Below, in pieces: positions 53,573-64,000 of a stretch of 64,000 bases of DNA. Numbering within the stretch: the stretch's first letter is position 1; every line of letters starts with the position of its first letter. Source of the stretch: Armillaria gallica (Eukaryota; Basidiomycota; Agaricomycetes; Agaricales; Physalacriaceae); the NCBI GenBank assembly GCA_037576215.1, contig JBANDB010000005.1:682001-746000 (forward strand), given 5' to 3'. The translations under genes and the position numbers were made by a program. The notes under the pieces were generated by a model that was given only the letters and a program-made list of their open reading frames with translations, was not told the DNA's origin and did no database searches.

Positions 53573-56560
53573 TCACTGCTTATAGCACCATAGATCTGGA
53601 TCACAGAAGTCAAAGTCCTCACAGCTTTGAGTCAAAGCAAAATACTCATTGAGTTCATTGGAACTCTGCTTTGGGGCCTGTTGGTAATGTGCTGTGAAGC
53701 TAACCTTCTGAGGAGATCCTTGACTGAATAATAGGGTGGAAGAGGATGACTTTGTCAGAGCAGTGGGTATGGGAGCAGGAGTAGATGTTGATGCCTTTGA
53801 GGCATAGTTGTCAATGTAGAATACATGCAAATCATGCTTGGCATCTTCAAGATAGAGATCAAGCTCTGCATCATCAGAATACTCTGATTTCAGCCCACAG
53901 TATGAGATTCTTGGATCTAAAACTTCGCTTTGAGTATTAGAATATTAAATACACAAAGAAAGATTGAGCTCTCACTTGCAGCCCATGTATAATAAGGAGA
54001 TTTGTCAAACTTGTAATAGTAGTTGCTCAGCTTTTGATACACCTCAAGAAGACCCCTTTTGATCTTGGGTGGTGTGTGATCTGGTAGACTAGCAAGGATG
54101 CCCTTCAAATGATGTTGAAGGCCCCAAAAGACAGCGTGAACAGTTGAGAGCATTGGCTTATGTGTAGTTGACATCTCCACTGTTGCTGCACGGAAATGTT
54201 TCAGCCAGTCCATAACCATCGAAATAGCTTCCCAGTCATTGGTCGAAAGCTCATACTGCCAAAGCTCCCAAATGACAGCAACATAAGTGTTAACAACATG
54301 TTTATAATTGCATGCATGTCATGAGAGAATGTATCAATGGCAAGGCTACTAGCATAAGATTCACACTTATAAAGCATTTGGTGTGTTGATGACCATCATG
54401 TCCGCACATCCAAGATTAGCATTGATGCCATTTCTGAGGCATCTTGTGCTCTGTCCTTCAACCAGTCAGTCACTTTGGCTAACCAAGACTTGCACTGCTG
54501 GGGGCTTGAGCAGATGGCAATTACAATTTTTTGTAACTGAGTGATAATGTATTAGGCCATTGACTCTCCCATGACAAAGGTGGGAACAGGTTTATCTTGC
54601 ACACAGCAGTCAGAACACCATGTGTACCTGCTTCATCTTCTGTTGCATCCAACTCTTCTTGGAGAACAGCCTCCTCATCATGGCATCAATCTAGCGGGGA
54701 TGTCATGGCATCCTGGTAGGCACCTGCATGGGCCTCAGCTTTCTTCTGCTCAGAAGGACTGAGAGCACCAATTGCTTCAAGAAGCTATCCCAAAGGATAT
54801 CAGATGGACATAGGTAAAAATGTGGAAGATCACATACCTTCAGAGCAGTGAGATGGACAGTATGTGGCATGCTGCAAAGACAACTTTCCCGAGCTGAGAA
54901 CTGAATGCTGGTGACAATGCATTTCCATTCAATAGCCTCAACCATTGTGTTGTTATTAGTTGCATTGTCCATGACAAAGGCCATGACCTGTTGTCAATTT
55001 AAGCCACTGGGAAAGGTAGATATTAACATCGACTTGCCTGTCCAATGAGTCCAAAGATATCCAGTGTCTCTCATATGGCATCAGCCATATTCTTGCCAGA
55101 ATGTTCTCCCACCAGCTCATGAAAATCAATGAGTGTCTCCTCTGTGGAGTGTCAATAAAACAGCAGCTCAGATGAGGATCTCTTACTGAGTTTACCCTTA
55201 TTGTTCACATAATGTGCAATAATAGCCATAAAAGTGTAGCCATTCGGTGAAGTCCACACATCAAGTGAGATGGTGACCTTTGCATCCAATTCCTAAGAAT
55301 GGAAATTAGCATATGAATAGCTGGTGGAGATGTACCTACAGAAAACATCTGACATAGACTGGACACCACATCCTCACCCATTTTCATAATCTTGCACTGT
55401 ACAGTTGTTCGACTTGGTATGTTTAGCGGTTCCAGAGCTGGATGGTGAGTATAAATCAACAGCTCATTTGGTGGGTCCTTACCATCATGGAGGATCATAT
55501 AAAGATGGTGCATGGCTGGAAAGTGGTGCTTGAGATGATTTACAAGAGCTGTCAGATCAACATAAGTTTATTAACATGTCAAAAATAAATTCACATACTT
55601 GTCAGATTGCTATGACTGGTTCCAAGAATCATTATGATCTTGCATTGGCCATGATAGCAATGGTAATGCTTGTCACCAGGTGTGCCTTGAAGTGTGTTGC
55701 CCTTGGTGTCAACACACACTAGCTTGAAGAAGTAATGAATAGCACTTTTCTTCTTTGATCTTGTATTAGAGGTTGATGGCTGTGAAATAAACAGGGATCA
55801 AATTTTATGGACAGAAAATTAGATAGGTTGATAATGTACCTGAGAATCAGAGACAACACGAGGTGTGGTGTCGTGTGATGTAGGACCCTCTTCCTCAGCA
55901 ACGTGTTGCCTTTTTTTAGGTGGCTTGGTTTTTGATGATTTTTGGAGCTGATGTCCAGCCAGTTTTCCTCCCAGGGGAATGGTCTTCGAGAGAAGCATGC
56001 TAGCGAGCTTCAAAAACACATCAATACTCAGTCTATAAGCATTACAGAAAGGGAATACCTCTTTGTTAGGGATTGCACTGTCATCTTTATTGTCTGAGGT
56101 ATCAGTCTCATCACCATCTGATTCTGCATCAGTGTTCTCATAGTCATTATCATCTTCATCAACATCTATTATGCCATCAGCCCCTGCTTTTGCTTTACCC
56201 TTAGCTTTTCTCAAACAGTGCTTTCATGGCACTGATGGATAGACAGGATTCCCATCTTCATCCTGCTGTTCTGCTGTCAGAGATGCCAAGAGTTTGGCAG
56301 TCTTCTTATGATGCTGGCCATGACCACACAGTGTGTTCGCTAGAAGAAATGAATAATCAAAGTGTTGTAGGAACTATCATACATACCTGCAGGTGCATCA
56401 GATGGTCCCATAACAAGCAGTGTGACAAAGTCTGCATCAAGATAGAATGTGATCTCTGATGCATCCTTAAGCATCCCATCTGCATTAAGCACACATTGGT
56501 CATCAGCTGATGCTAAGGACAAAGTTAGCATACATCAAGCATCATGAGAATCAAGCAAGC
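53573..56560 (-). mobile_element. hAT transposase remnant (BED/hAT type)
   Basis: Minus-strand pieces in order: N-terminal ASEITFYLDADF (about 56.43 kb), an intron, acidic/basic KAKGKAKAGADGIIDVDED (about 56.2 kb), KRQHVAEEE; a zinc-finger-like block LVCVDTKGNTLQGTPGDKHY (about 55.7 kb) before HYHCYHG; VMDNATNNNTMVEAIE (about 54.95 kb, a catalytic-domain motif); MPHTVHLTAL; 'LKHFRAATVEMSTTHKPMLS' and YQKLSNYYYKFDKSPYY (54.0-54.2 kb). The frame is broken by stops and possible introns. The C-terminal dimerisation motif is not evident, so it is probably truncated. Inactive. Element termini not identified. Confidence 0.75.
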
Positions 56561-56599
56561 TTACCTCCACCATGTACTCAAAATCATAAGTGAAAATGA

Positions 56600-57210
56600 G
56601 TGAGAGAAATGACTCCTAGGTCTTGCATGGTATCGCTGCCACTTAGCAGCAGGTGTCAGCCAGGTAGGTATAGAGCAAAGGTCACCAGCCCCAACATGGA
56701 TGGAATATACATCCTATGTCAAAGAAATTCAACAATATCCAACACTCTTGTCGCATCTGATACTGAACTGTATGTCAGTACTTTCTGTCAGAGAAGCAGG
56801 TAAGGCTGGGTACATACATATAGAAACTGTTGATTCTAAAGCTCCAATGACAAAGATTGTGGTCATTTCTTCATGCAGGAGTCGACAAAATCTATTGAGC
56901 CACATATGAGAGATATGGTTATGCTGAAAATGGTATGGTGCCTTAGGAAGGAGGCCATTCAGATGGAAGAACATTGGATAGATAGCATTTACTGTCCTTT
57001 AGGTATTAAACCAAACAATACAGGAAAATGATTAAAACTCACTCAGGAATAGCGACACAAATAAGACATAAAAGATGATACTGCTGAGCCCAGCCGCTGT
57101 TGTAGATGGACTTGATATGTCTTTGGGAACATAGAAAACAACAGTTGCCACCACACCAAGTACTGAAACGAGGGTAAAAAGAAACTGTTGGATAACACAT
57201 GCACCGTGTG
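56600..57210 (-). other. Possible decayed membrane-protein coding remnant
   Basis: Minus-strand frame near 57060-57190 encodes VVATVVFYVPKD and IIFYVLFVSLFL, two hydrophobic stretches, ending at a GTGAGT donor-like site. A further hydrophobic/Met-rich frame lies at 56729-56974. No family recognised. Confidence 0.2.
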
Positions 57211-58432
57211 ATCAGGCACGTTTGCCTAGCGAGTTAGGAATGACAATCCATGTTTGCTTAGGAGGCAAACGAGCACAGTAAACTAAGAAATCTAGTTACT
57301 TAAATACCATTCTGTATCTTCTAGTACTTTCTTTCTTTTAGTAAACCTTTACTCAGCAAAACTTGGGCTCACTGGGCATTGCGCCAGCTCACACAGCCAC
57401 AGGCTCATCAATATTCCACAGAAACATGATAGAAAACCATGCCAAAACTGAATGAGAGATGCTGCACCATTGGGTTGGCGTCAAAACACTGTGGATGTCC
57501 ACACAACATGTGTTTGTGTGCACTATGAAGGCCGAGAAACAGGATCAGACCTCATTAGATAGAGATATGGAGCCAACATACCATGCTCAAGATGGGTATT
57601 GCCAGTATGATTGTCTGGCTGGTTTATGGGGGAGACAGAATGGTGGTGGCTCAAAGATTCTGACAGCGTCAAAATTTAAGGACATCAACCAGAATCATAT
57701 CACAAAATCAGATTTTAACATTTAGGAGTAGATTATCCTATAGATTAGTGCATTCAAGGCATACAGAGGGGGGAAAGCTGAGACATCCTAAGTTATGATA
57801 GATTTTGCCATGAGAATTGAAAAAAGAAAAAGTGGAGTGGTCATATATCTAGATGTAAGCTGTCCAGAATTGACTGTGGATAAGTACAAGCCCTCGAGAA
57901 GTAGAATAATCAGAATGGCTAAGTCATGTAAGGGATTTGAGAGACAGGCACCATTTGGCAAGAGGTAAAGACCTGGAAAACAATCAATGTTGCACTGGCA
58001 GATTACAAACAGGAACACATGATTGGTATCAACAGCATATTGGCATGTAATTACTAAGCCTACTGCCTACTGCCATATACGACTGTAATGGCCTGGCAGA
58101 CATGGCAGACACAGTTCATATCTGTACCGTGGATGGTATTGTGGATCCACCTAGGGGACAGGTGATGATACACACCCGTATCTGTATGCACCATATATAT
58201 CCACTGTATTATGGACACGGTGCACATCCCTAGAGAATATTCATTCAATGTGCCCAAATGATACACCTCTCAGTTGAGAGATGAAAATGATTGCATCATT
58301 GCACTTGGTATTCATTGCTTGACAGTGTCCCTGTTGTCGAGAATGGTCAGTCATAACAGGTATAGGATGCACCATCTGCAATAATTTATATTTGGACACG
58401 GTATTAAAAACATATGAAATTCATATGACTAG
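57211..58432. other. CpG-poor DNA without recognised genes
   Basis: Short frames only (57459-57725 plus, 57788-58018 minus) with no domain signal. GTTTGCCTAGC / GCTTAGGAGGCAAAC near 57220-57270 is a small imperfect inverted repeat. Confidence 0.4.
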
Positions 58433-58696
58433 CACTGCATGATGGCTTTGATATATGAGGCTGAAATATTGAAATTGAAAGATATTTATTTTTAGCTAGT
58501 TTTTAACTTAAAATATCAAAGAAATATGCAAAATATCTTTTCTATATTTGTAATTTTATCCAGTTTTGAGGTGATTTTCACAAATATAGAAAAGATATTA
58601 GCAAATTCTTTGTCTATTCTAGGTAACAAATTGATAAAAATAAATATCTTTCAAACTCAATATTCAAGCCTCAATTATCAAAGCCATCATGCAGTG
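58433..58696. mobile_element. MITE, 264 bp, CACTGCATG termini, TAG duplication
   Basis: Inverted ends share a perfect 20-bp CACTGCATGATGGCTTTGAT and remain about 90% similar over about 65 bp (GAAAGATATTTATTTTT block). Direct TAG at 58430-58432 and 58697-58699. CACT-type ends with a 3-bp duplication fit a CACTA/EnSpm-like non-autonomous element. AT-rich and non-coding. Confidence 0.85.
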
Positions 58697-59369
58697 TAGG
58701 GGCAATGCCAGTTAAGAAATCATGTGCTGACTACACACAGATCAGTTCTTTTGATGGCAAATTGCTTCATCTCACCTTTGACTCTTGTTAGCCTTGATTT
58801 GCAGCCCTCACCACTAGTGTATGTAGTAGATACAATCATAGTATTAAGCCATTTGGTCTGTGATTTTATTTGGTGGGAACTGGCCTTGTAATAATCAATA
58901 ATTGACACATCATGTTTGTTTGGCTTTGTTAGCAGGCCCTTCTCCGTGCAACTGCAATGCGCCTGTTTACGGCTTCCACACACTGCTGCGGTGCATCGGT
59001 AATTTAGGGGGGTCAAATACTTTGAAGGATTTGGTGCCAGATTTAGTGAGTAAATCCCCGGCACCAAAACCGGCACCAAAAACCGGTCGGTTTTGAATCT
59101 GTATTTGATGTCGGTTTTGGTACTGGATTTGGATCTTAAATAGGAATACAAAAACACACAGTATTTTCATGCGGATTTGTACTGCAAAAACATGCAGATT
59201 TGACTCAGGGATTTGGGTCCTAAATCCAGATGGGTAAATCCGCTCCGAAAAACGAGCGGATTTCAAATGGTATTTTTAGAACAAATCCTACTGTAAATAC
59301 CGAACCAAAAACGGAAACAAATACAAAGGGGATTTGTTCCAGGATTTGGGTACCAAATCCTGGGTGACC
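58697..59369. other. AAATCC/GGATTT-rich degenerate region
   Basis: After about 59.0 kb the words GGATTTG, AAATCC, CCGGCACCAAAA and GGTTTTGG recur on both strands, giving overlapping spurious frames. CpG content rises from about 58.95 kb. No gene. Confidence 0.4.
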
Positions 59370-59491
59370 CGCCAGCGACACGTCAGGCACCCGCCAGCGA
59401 GACGCCAAGCACCCGCCACTGACGCGCCAAGCACCTGCCAGTGATACGCCAAGCATCCGCCAGTGATATGCCAAGCACTCGCCAGTGGCCG
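59370..59491. repeat. 22-bp minisatellite, about 5.5 copies
   Basis: Units starting at 59370, 59392, 59414, 59436 and 59458 follow CGCCAG(C/T)GA.ACGCCAAGCA(C/T)C, then a partial unit. The frame-compatible translation on the minus strand is Trp/Leu/Gly-rich and probably spurious. Confidence 0.9.
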
Positions 59492-60190
59492 CTAGCAACG
59501 CGATTAGAGAGCTGGTGACTCCACGGGAGCTCGCCAGTAACCGTCAGACTCGACGCTACTCCAACTCGACCCCTAGCCATCAACGGCCTCGCTTTTTATT
59601 GGCACCTCTCCAGTTCTTTGACACGCTGCCTCTCTCCGGCGTCAATGCTAGCTGCCAACAGCTCGCGCTTCCTCCTGGCATCGACTTTTTCTAGTTAAAT
59701 TGCAGCTCACCAGCTGCTCCAGCTTTCACCTACTCTAGAGTCACCATCTCGCCCTTGGGAGGTCGTCTTCGGTCTTTGACACCATCGTCGTCTGCCCATT
59801 CTGTATTTTTATCACGGTGTTATTCTGACTTGGGCTTGTGCGATCTAGTACTGCAAAACGGTAAATCGTATCCCTCGAATGGGGGAAATTACTGTATCAC
59901 TAGCCGCTGTGCGCCCGAGCGTCCATCTAAATAGTCATAGACGGCGGTGAAGAGTATGAGCGACACGACAGAAATGGGATACCCCAAAACATATGCAGAG
60001 AATGGGATGTTAATTCACGTACTCAGGAGCGACTGAAGTTGTTGGCTATATCAGTGATACTGGCATTGGATCAGGAAGTACCAAAAGCTGATAATGGTGT
60101 CGCAGGTAAGAGAAGTATAAGAGTGGAGGGATACAATCTAGAAGAGTATCACATTAGTGAAACGAGCGAAGGCGACAGAAGTAAATAATG
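59492..60190. other. CpG-rich DNA, no supported gene
   Basis: The plus frame at 59485-59694 is open but has no domain signal. GC- and CpG-richer than DNA to the left. Possibly the 5' or 3' region of a flanking gene. Confidence 0.35.
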
Positions 60191-61370
60191 GCTCAAGTTC
60201 GCAATGTAGAGATCGTCAGGATTCGGCGTGGATAAAATGATGTTGAACCCAGCTGTGAATGAAACACTGTTAGCGTCGGTTGAATCGTTATTGCCTCACT
60301 TAGCTTCCGCACGACTAAGGCCTTCTTCGTAGATGCATCCAGGAGAGATCTGATAGTGCTAGCGTCAGAAATCTGGGTTTGAAGATACACAGAGTGCCTT
60401 ACAGTTGGGACCACATGCGTCATTGGCAAACGCAGACCAGAGGACGATCGTATGCCAGATCCTGACCTATCTTTCCCCCACAATTAGCCGATAAACAAGA
60501 AAATCAAGTGATGAGGATGTACAATTTTCGCAGACTCTCAAGATAATATCAACAAATGCTGGTAAGTAGTTAATAAGCCTAAAATGACAGTCAGTTATTG
60601 ATTCTGCTCGGATATTCAAAAGGACTCACCACCCTTGCATAGTTATTGGCGTCGAAGGTCTCCTTCGATTGATTCACCCTATAGATCCACGCCTCACTGT
60701 CTACCATTCTATTAGCCAACTCCGCCGTAAAAACCATATTTCCCGCCGCGTCGAACCCTCTGATTGTATAATAGTTGATTTTGTTGAGGTTTTGCGATGA
60801 ATGCCATCCCGCGCTGCTGAATGTTAAGATGGGACGGTAAAATGTTAGCGACTTACGATATTGTGAGCATGCACGCTCCCGACCACCAGACATCAACGCC
60901 GAAGCGGCGAAGTGCTTCGTCGAGTATCGCTTTACCGTGCTTTCCCCGAAGCTTTTGCTTCATCTTGTCCCCTTCGAAGAACGGCTGCCTACCGATCCAC
61001 TTGCCTACGTAGAATACCGGCTTTGGGACGAAGATATCTACAGTACAAAGATAAGAGACCCAAGATGTACGAGGAAACACACACTAATGACCGCAGAAAG
61101 CGCAAGTTTCATGACTGACTTCATGCCCTGAAGAACGACACAACTTGAACCCCGAAAATGCACAGATACCACTCTGCTCACCTTTGCAGAAATCCAGGAT
61201 GCCATTAACTCAGAGGAAAGTAAAGCAGCGACGAGATGAGGAAGGTTAGAGACTAGAGAGAGGAAGCGAGCGTGACAAGCAAGGAACAACGCGAGAAAGA
61301 GCTTAAATATGACTTGAAGCCGACATCGACCACAAATGGGAGCACACATTGAAATATATTCCACGACACT
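60190..61370 (-). CDS. Unrecognised multi-exon gene (minus strand), possibly intact in part
   Basis: Splice-compatible exons: about 61180-61260 (LVSNLPHLVAALLSSELMAS), an intron (GTGAGCAG...CTTCAG), a short exon, an intron ending CTGTAG at about 61040, then DIFVPKPVFYVGKWIGRQPF through LRRFGVDVWWSGACMLTI, an intron (GTAAGTC...CAGCAG), AGWHSSQNLNKINYYTIRGF through MVDSEAWIYRVNQSKETFDA, and a further possible intron at about 60595-60648. The downstream part (60193-60483) has KKALVVRKLSEAITIQPTL, perhaps a last exon in another frame. CpG-rich and exon-like, unlike the decayed regions, so probably a real host gene; function unknown. Exact start and stop are uncertain. Confidence 0.4.
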
Positions 61371-61539
61371 GTAGTTTTAGAGATCGATAGACATTTTCAG
61401 ACGCACAACAGGCCGAGAGGATTTGACATGACGTGTCCGGTCGAGGACGGTAGTCTCGAAGGTAGTAGGCTCCTGGCTGGTGGAGACATGATCCACTGAA
61501 TCTCATCTAAACTTTGAGTATGAGTTCAGAAACAGTACG

Positions 61540-62338
61540 CAGGCGGAGGTATATTCCGTCTCCATGAGTGCCAGAGACACGGAAACGGATGAATCTATCA
61601 GACGCCAGTCAGTAGACGGTATTGAGAAGGTAGACCGGGAGAAAGATACCACAATGTTGTCGTCGTTCTCGGTGTCTGACCTCCGTTTTCCCTCTTTTTT
61701 GCAGGATAGGAATATTTACTCGTGCCAGTTCGGGGGTCCTGCACTGCCCTTCCTGTGGTACAATGTGCAATGGCGCAGAGCCTCCATTAGATTGATTGAT
61801 GTCGCGTCATGGGTCCTCCACAGTGCACAATACTATTGGATCCAGAAAAAGTGCAACGGCTTGTACATTCGCCAGAATACTATACACATTTTGCTAATTC
61901 GCATGGTATCCGGGTCCATATAATATACCACGCATTACCACAGATGAGCAATCAGTCACCAAATTTATCAGAGGTGACCAATCAAGATGAGCCCCCGCGC
62001 AGCTGTCAGAGTAGACACGTTAACTGCAATGTCACCCAAAGACATTGTTCTACTGCCTTACCTCTTGTAGAGCGACCTCTGAAGAGTGGAGTTGTCCATT
62101 CAAAGACTCCAGTATCTCTGGCAAGATGAAGGGATCTCCATCTCCAGCACAACCGAAGCTGGTCACTTTCACAGCCAACAGGAAATAGTACATGGAAGAA
62201 TCTCGAGCCAGTACGTTCTCCTCAGTCGCTGACTTTGCGACGGGGGCAATTGCAGACGCGATTCTTGTCATCGGACCCTAGTAGTCTTTCAACATTGGAA
62301 GCTATCATCAAGAAGCTGAGAGTCTATGCCTAGAAGCA
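61540..62338 (+). other. Possible gene 5' region, unrecognised
   Basis: An open plus frame of 119 codons starts at 61564 (MSARDTETDESIRRQSVDG), polar then hydrophobic/Trp-rich. The minus frame at 62050-62271 is also open. No domain recognised in either; coding status uncertain. Confidence 0.25.
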
Positions 62339-62713
62339 TTGGCGACGTGGCTTACCTATTCAATAGATATAGCTGGCCAAGGCGCATTTCTGGGCACCGT
62401 CGAAGAAAAGACACCTTCTAGACAAAGGACCATACATGCGTTACCCACTCGGACCAGAAATAAGGGCCCAGAATCAAATTGGATCATCATCCTGTGGGGG
62501 AGAAGTCATGAGGGGAAAGATGTACTAGTAGAGTATACGGAAGAGCCTTACATCCATGAGTATGGGACCATTCTTCTACAATTGTACACAGTTGATGGCT
62601 CCATTGTCCTGAAGCATCAGAATAATGAGATATTCGCGACGACTTCGACGCCAAATCTACATGGTGAGCTCACATTAGTTGCCTTACCTTGGACCGACGG
62701 CTCGGGTGCATAG
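62339..62713 (+). CDS. Hypothetical protein, unrecognised
   Basis: 124-codon open frame in CpG-rich DNA. Internal sequence such as NWIIILWGRSHEGKDVLVEY and EPYIHEYGTILLQLYTVDGS looks like beta-strand-forming protein rather than noise. It could be one exon of a longer gene with the frame starting at 61564. No known domain recognised. Confidence 0.3.
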   Translation: MATWLTYSIDIAGQGAFLGTVEEKTPSRQRTIHALPTRTRNKGPESNWIIILWGRSHEGKDVLVEYTEEPYIHEYGTILLQLYTVDGSIVLKHQNNEIFATTSTPNLHGELTLVALPWTDGSGA

Positions 62714-62800
62714 GCGAGTCGCGGGGCGAGTCCTCGACGACTTCCAAATCAGGACGGTGAGGACCCTGGTTCGAATCCCAGTCTTGACGAAGAGTAAAAG
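62700..62800 (+). promoter_or_regulatory. Isolated RNA polymerase III B-box-like sequence
   Basis: GGTTCGAATCCCAG at about 62770-62783 matches the tRNA T-loop/B-box consensus, with a weak A-box-like sequence about 60 bp upstream. No acceptor stem can be paired, so this is not a functional tRNA; it may be a tRNA-derived or SINE relic. Confidence 0.3.
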
Positions 62801-62859
62801 GCTGTCTTTCGAAACACTAGAAATAACAGGTGATGACCCGCTGGATAAGAATCGGAATA

Positions 62860-64000
62860 AGTACGAGTAACATCAAGGGAAAATAGTAGACCAACATTCA
62901 GATTAAATCATCCATCATGAGGCCATCTCCGTCAGACGGATTGGAACTGGACGTGGACGTATCCCGGGGTAACCTTCATCGAGGATAACCACGCATGCAC
63001 TGGGATGTATTCCTGTTGGCATATCTGAGTCTGAGTTGCCCGGCAAAAGAAGAAGGCATACATCGAAAAAATATATGTACACTCGCGAGGACCGTGCGAT
63101 GGAAACATCAAGGATAGCGGACGCGATGACAACATGTGGCTACAGTCGAGGAGAACGACATTAGGACTACAAATACAACGGACTGATGAGCCTATTGTAC
63201 GATTTCTGGACAAGTAAGAGCGACGCACGAATTGGGCTTCGCCGATTCCATGAGTATCGACTCAACGGACGAGGACCTTCACAGCGCGACCAAGACGAAG
63301 ACAAATGAGGGGACACCTAAAATATTAAATATTATCAGAACGACCATTCGTCTATCCAGGACATAGAAACGCACCATGCCTCTTGGTCCTACTATCCATC
63401 TCCGTCCTCGTATACCCCAATATTCACAAATTCACAAATTCACTGCAATGTTGTCGATATGAGCAAAAGCCTACGAGGAGGATAAGGAAGCGACCACTCG
63501 CCAGCGTCAAATCCAGCGTCTCGACCCTGTGAGTCGATTCTCCACAAGAAAACTTGACATGATTACCATCCCAGACAAGAACAGCTGAAGCGAGCGCCCT
63601 AACGCTGAATTTTGATGGGTGCCGGTGACAAGAGAAGAAGACCGTGGGAATGTTATCTCTCGGCTACATTTGGTGCCCAAAATCATTAACTCCCCTAAAT
63701 CCGCGGCTCGGGGAGATAAGGAATTTGATGCCATATCTGATCCCGCCATCACTTTCTCACGCCTTCCCCCTTGCCTGATCACCGTGACCCTCAAGCATGG
63801 GTAGCCTCAGCAGTAAGTACGCCTTCAAACTTACATTCAGATATTGTCATTTTACGATCCACTTAGATACTTGACATCACGTCCGCACTACATTTTCCTG
63901 GTCGGGGGCAGAACGGCCTACTGCGACTGACCTTGGCGTTCATGCCTAAATTGGGCTGGTCCATTCGCTGAACACAAATCAATGTTGTACTCGCAGTCCC
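62860..64000. other. CpG-rich DNA with unrecognised short frames
   Basis: Open frames at 62932-63228 (minus) and 63507-63794 (minus) show no domain. GTAAGTACG after an ATG at 63797 could be a splice donor, but joining it to the next AG at about 63867 gives an immediate stop. Nothing firm is supported to the window edge. Confidence 0.3.

Noticed and set aside
56600..57210. STE3-type pheromone receptor remnant
   Set aside because: Two hydrophobic segments and a donor site are visible but no diagnostic receptor motif could be matched.
62700..62800. tRNA gene suggested by GGTTCGAATCCCAG
   Set aside because: No complementary acceptor stem or cloverleaf can be drawn and the T-stem has mismatches; kept only as a B-box-like relic.
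63797..64000. Gene starting at ATG 63797 with a GTAAGT donor
   Set aside because: Splicing to the next AG leads to an immediate stop, and the window ends before another acceptor can be judged.

Overview
The window looks like a repeat-dense stretch of a filamentous basidiomycete genome, most likely an Agaricomycete. The evidence is the gene families and their architecture: short (about 46-60 bp) phase-0 GT-AG introns, tyrosine-kinase-like kinases with an HGDIRG/DFG core, OXR1-type TLDc domains, an IML2/TTC39 (DUF3808) gene, and copia, hAT and pogo transposons. Homologous copies differ mainly by CpG to TpG/CpA changes, as expected from methylated-CpG decay. Very little of the window is intact single-copy coding sequence.

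Layout. 0-3 kb: truncated Ty1/copia polyprotein (minus). 3.9-10.3 kb: large imperfect palindrome with two head-to-head kinase genes (A minus, catalytic Asp lost; B plus, apparently intact), each facing a TLDc/cyclophilin remnant. 10.4-20 kb: one IML2/TTC39-like gene broken by two LTR insertions (5-bp duplications AGGGT and GCTTC) and a small inversion; the second insertion carries about 6 kb of CpG-poor DNA. 20.4-24.1 kb: two TLDc copies, a kinase upstream region and a solo LTR (duplication CTACT). 24.7-26.2 kb: apparently intact kinase C (minus). 26.9-36.7 kb: kinase pseudogene D and its upstream region, split by a stack of nested transposons (hAT-like, foldback hairpin, Tc1-like pair, an ACTAGT-rich element, two CACAGCT MITEs, a 3-kb pogo element) and flanked by a roughly 0.5-kb inverted repeat. 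37-48.4 kb: second giant inverted structure, with TLDc-cyclophilin and kinase on each side (E and F, both decayed) and a hAT element in the left arm. 48.4-59 kb: CpG-poor DNA with a decayed gene family also present at 16-18 kb, a hAT transposase and a MITE. 59-64 kb: CpG-richer DNA with a 22-bp minisatellite and unrecognised, possibly genuine genes.

The unifying theme is a recurring cassette: a convergent pair of a TLDc(OXR1-like)-cyclophilin reading unit and a TKL kinase gene, amplified as inverted copies so that kinases lie head to head. Two kinases (B, C) can be spliced into full-length proteins with all catalytic motifs; A has lost the catalytic Asp, and D, E and F are pseudogenes. Between A and B, most introns and the middle exons are identical while the N-terminal exon and the activation-segment/substrate region differ. 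Exact target-site duplications and filled/empty site pairs between cassette copies give a relative history of the locus.
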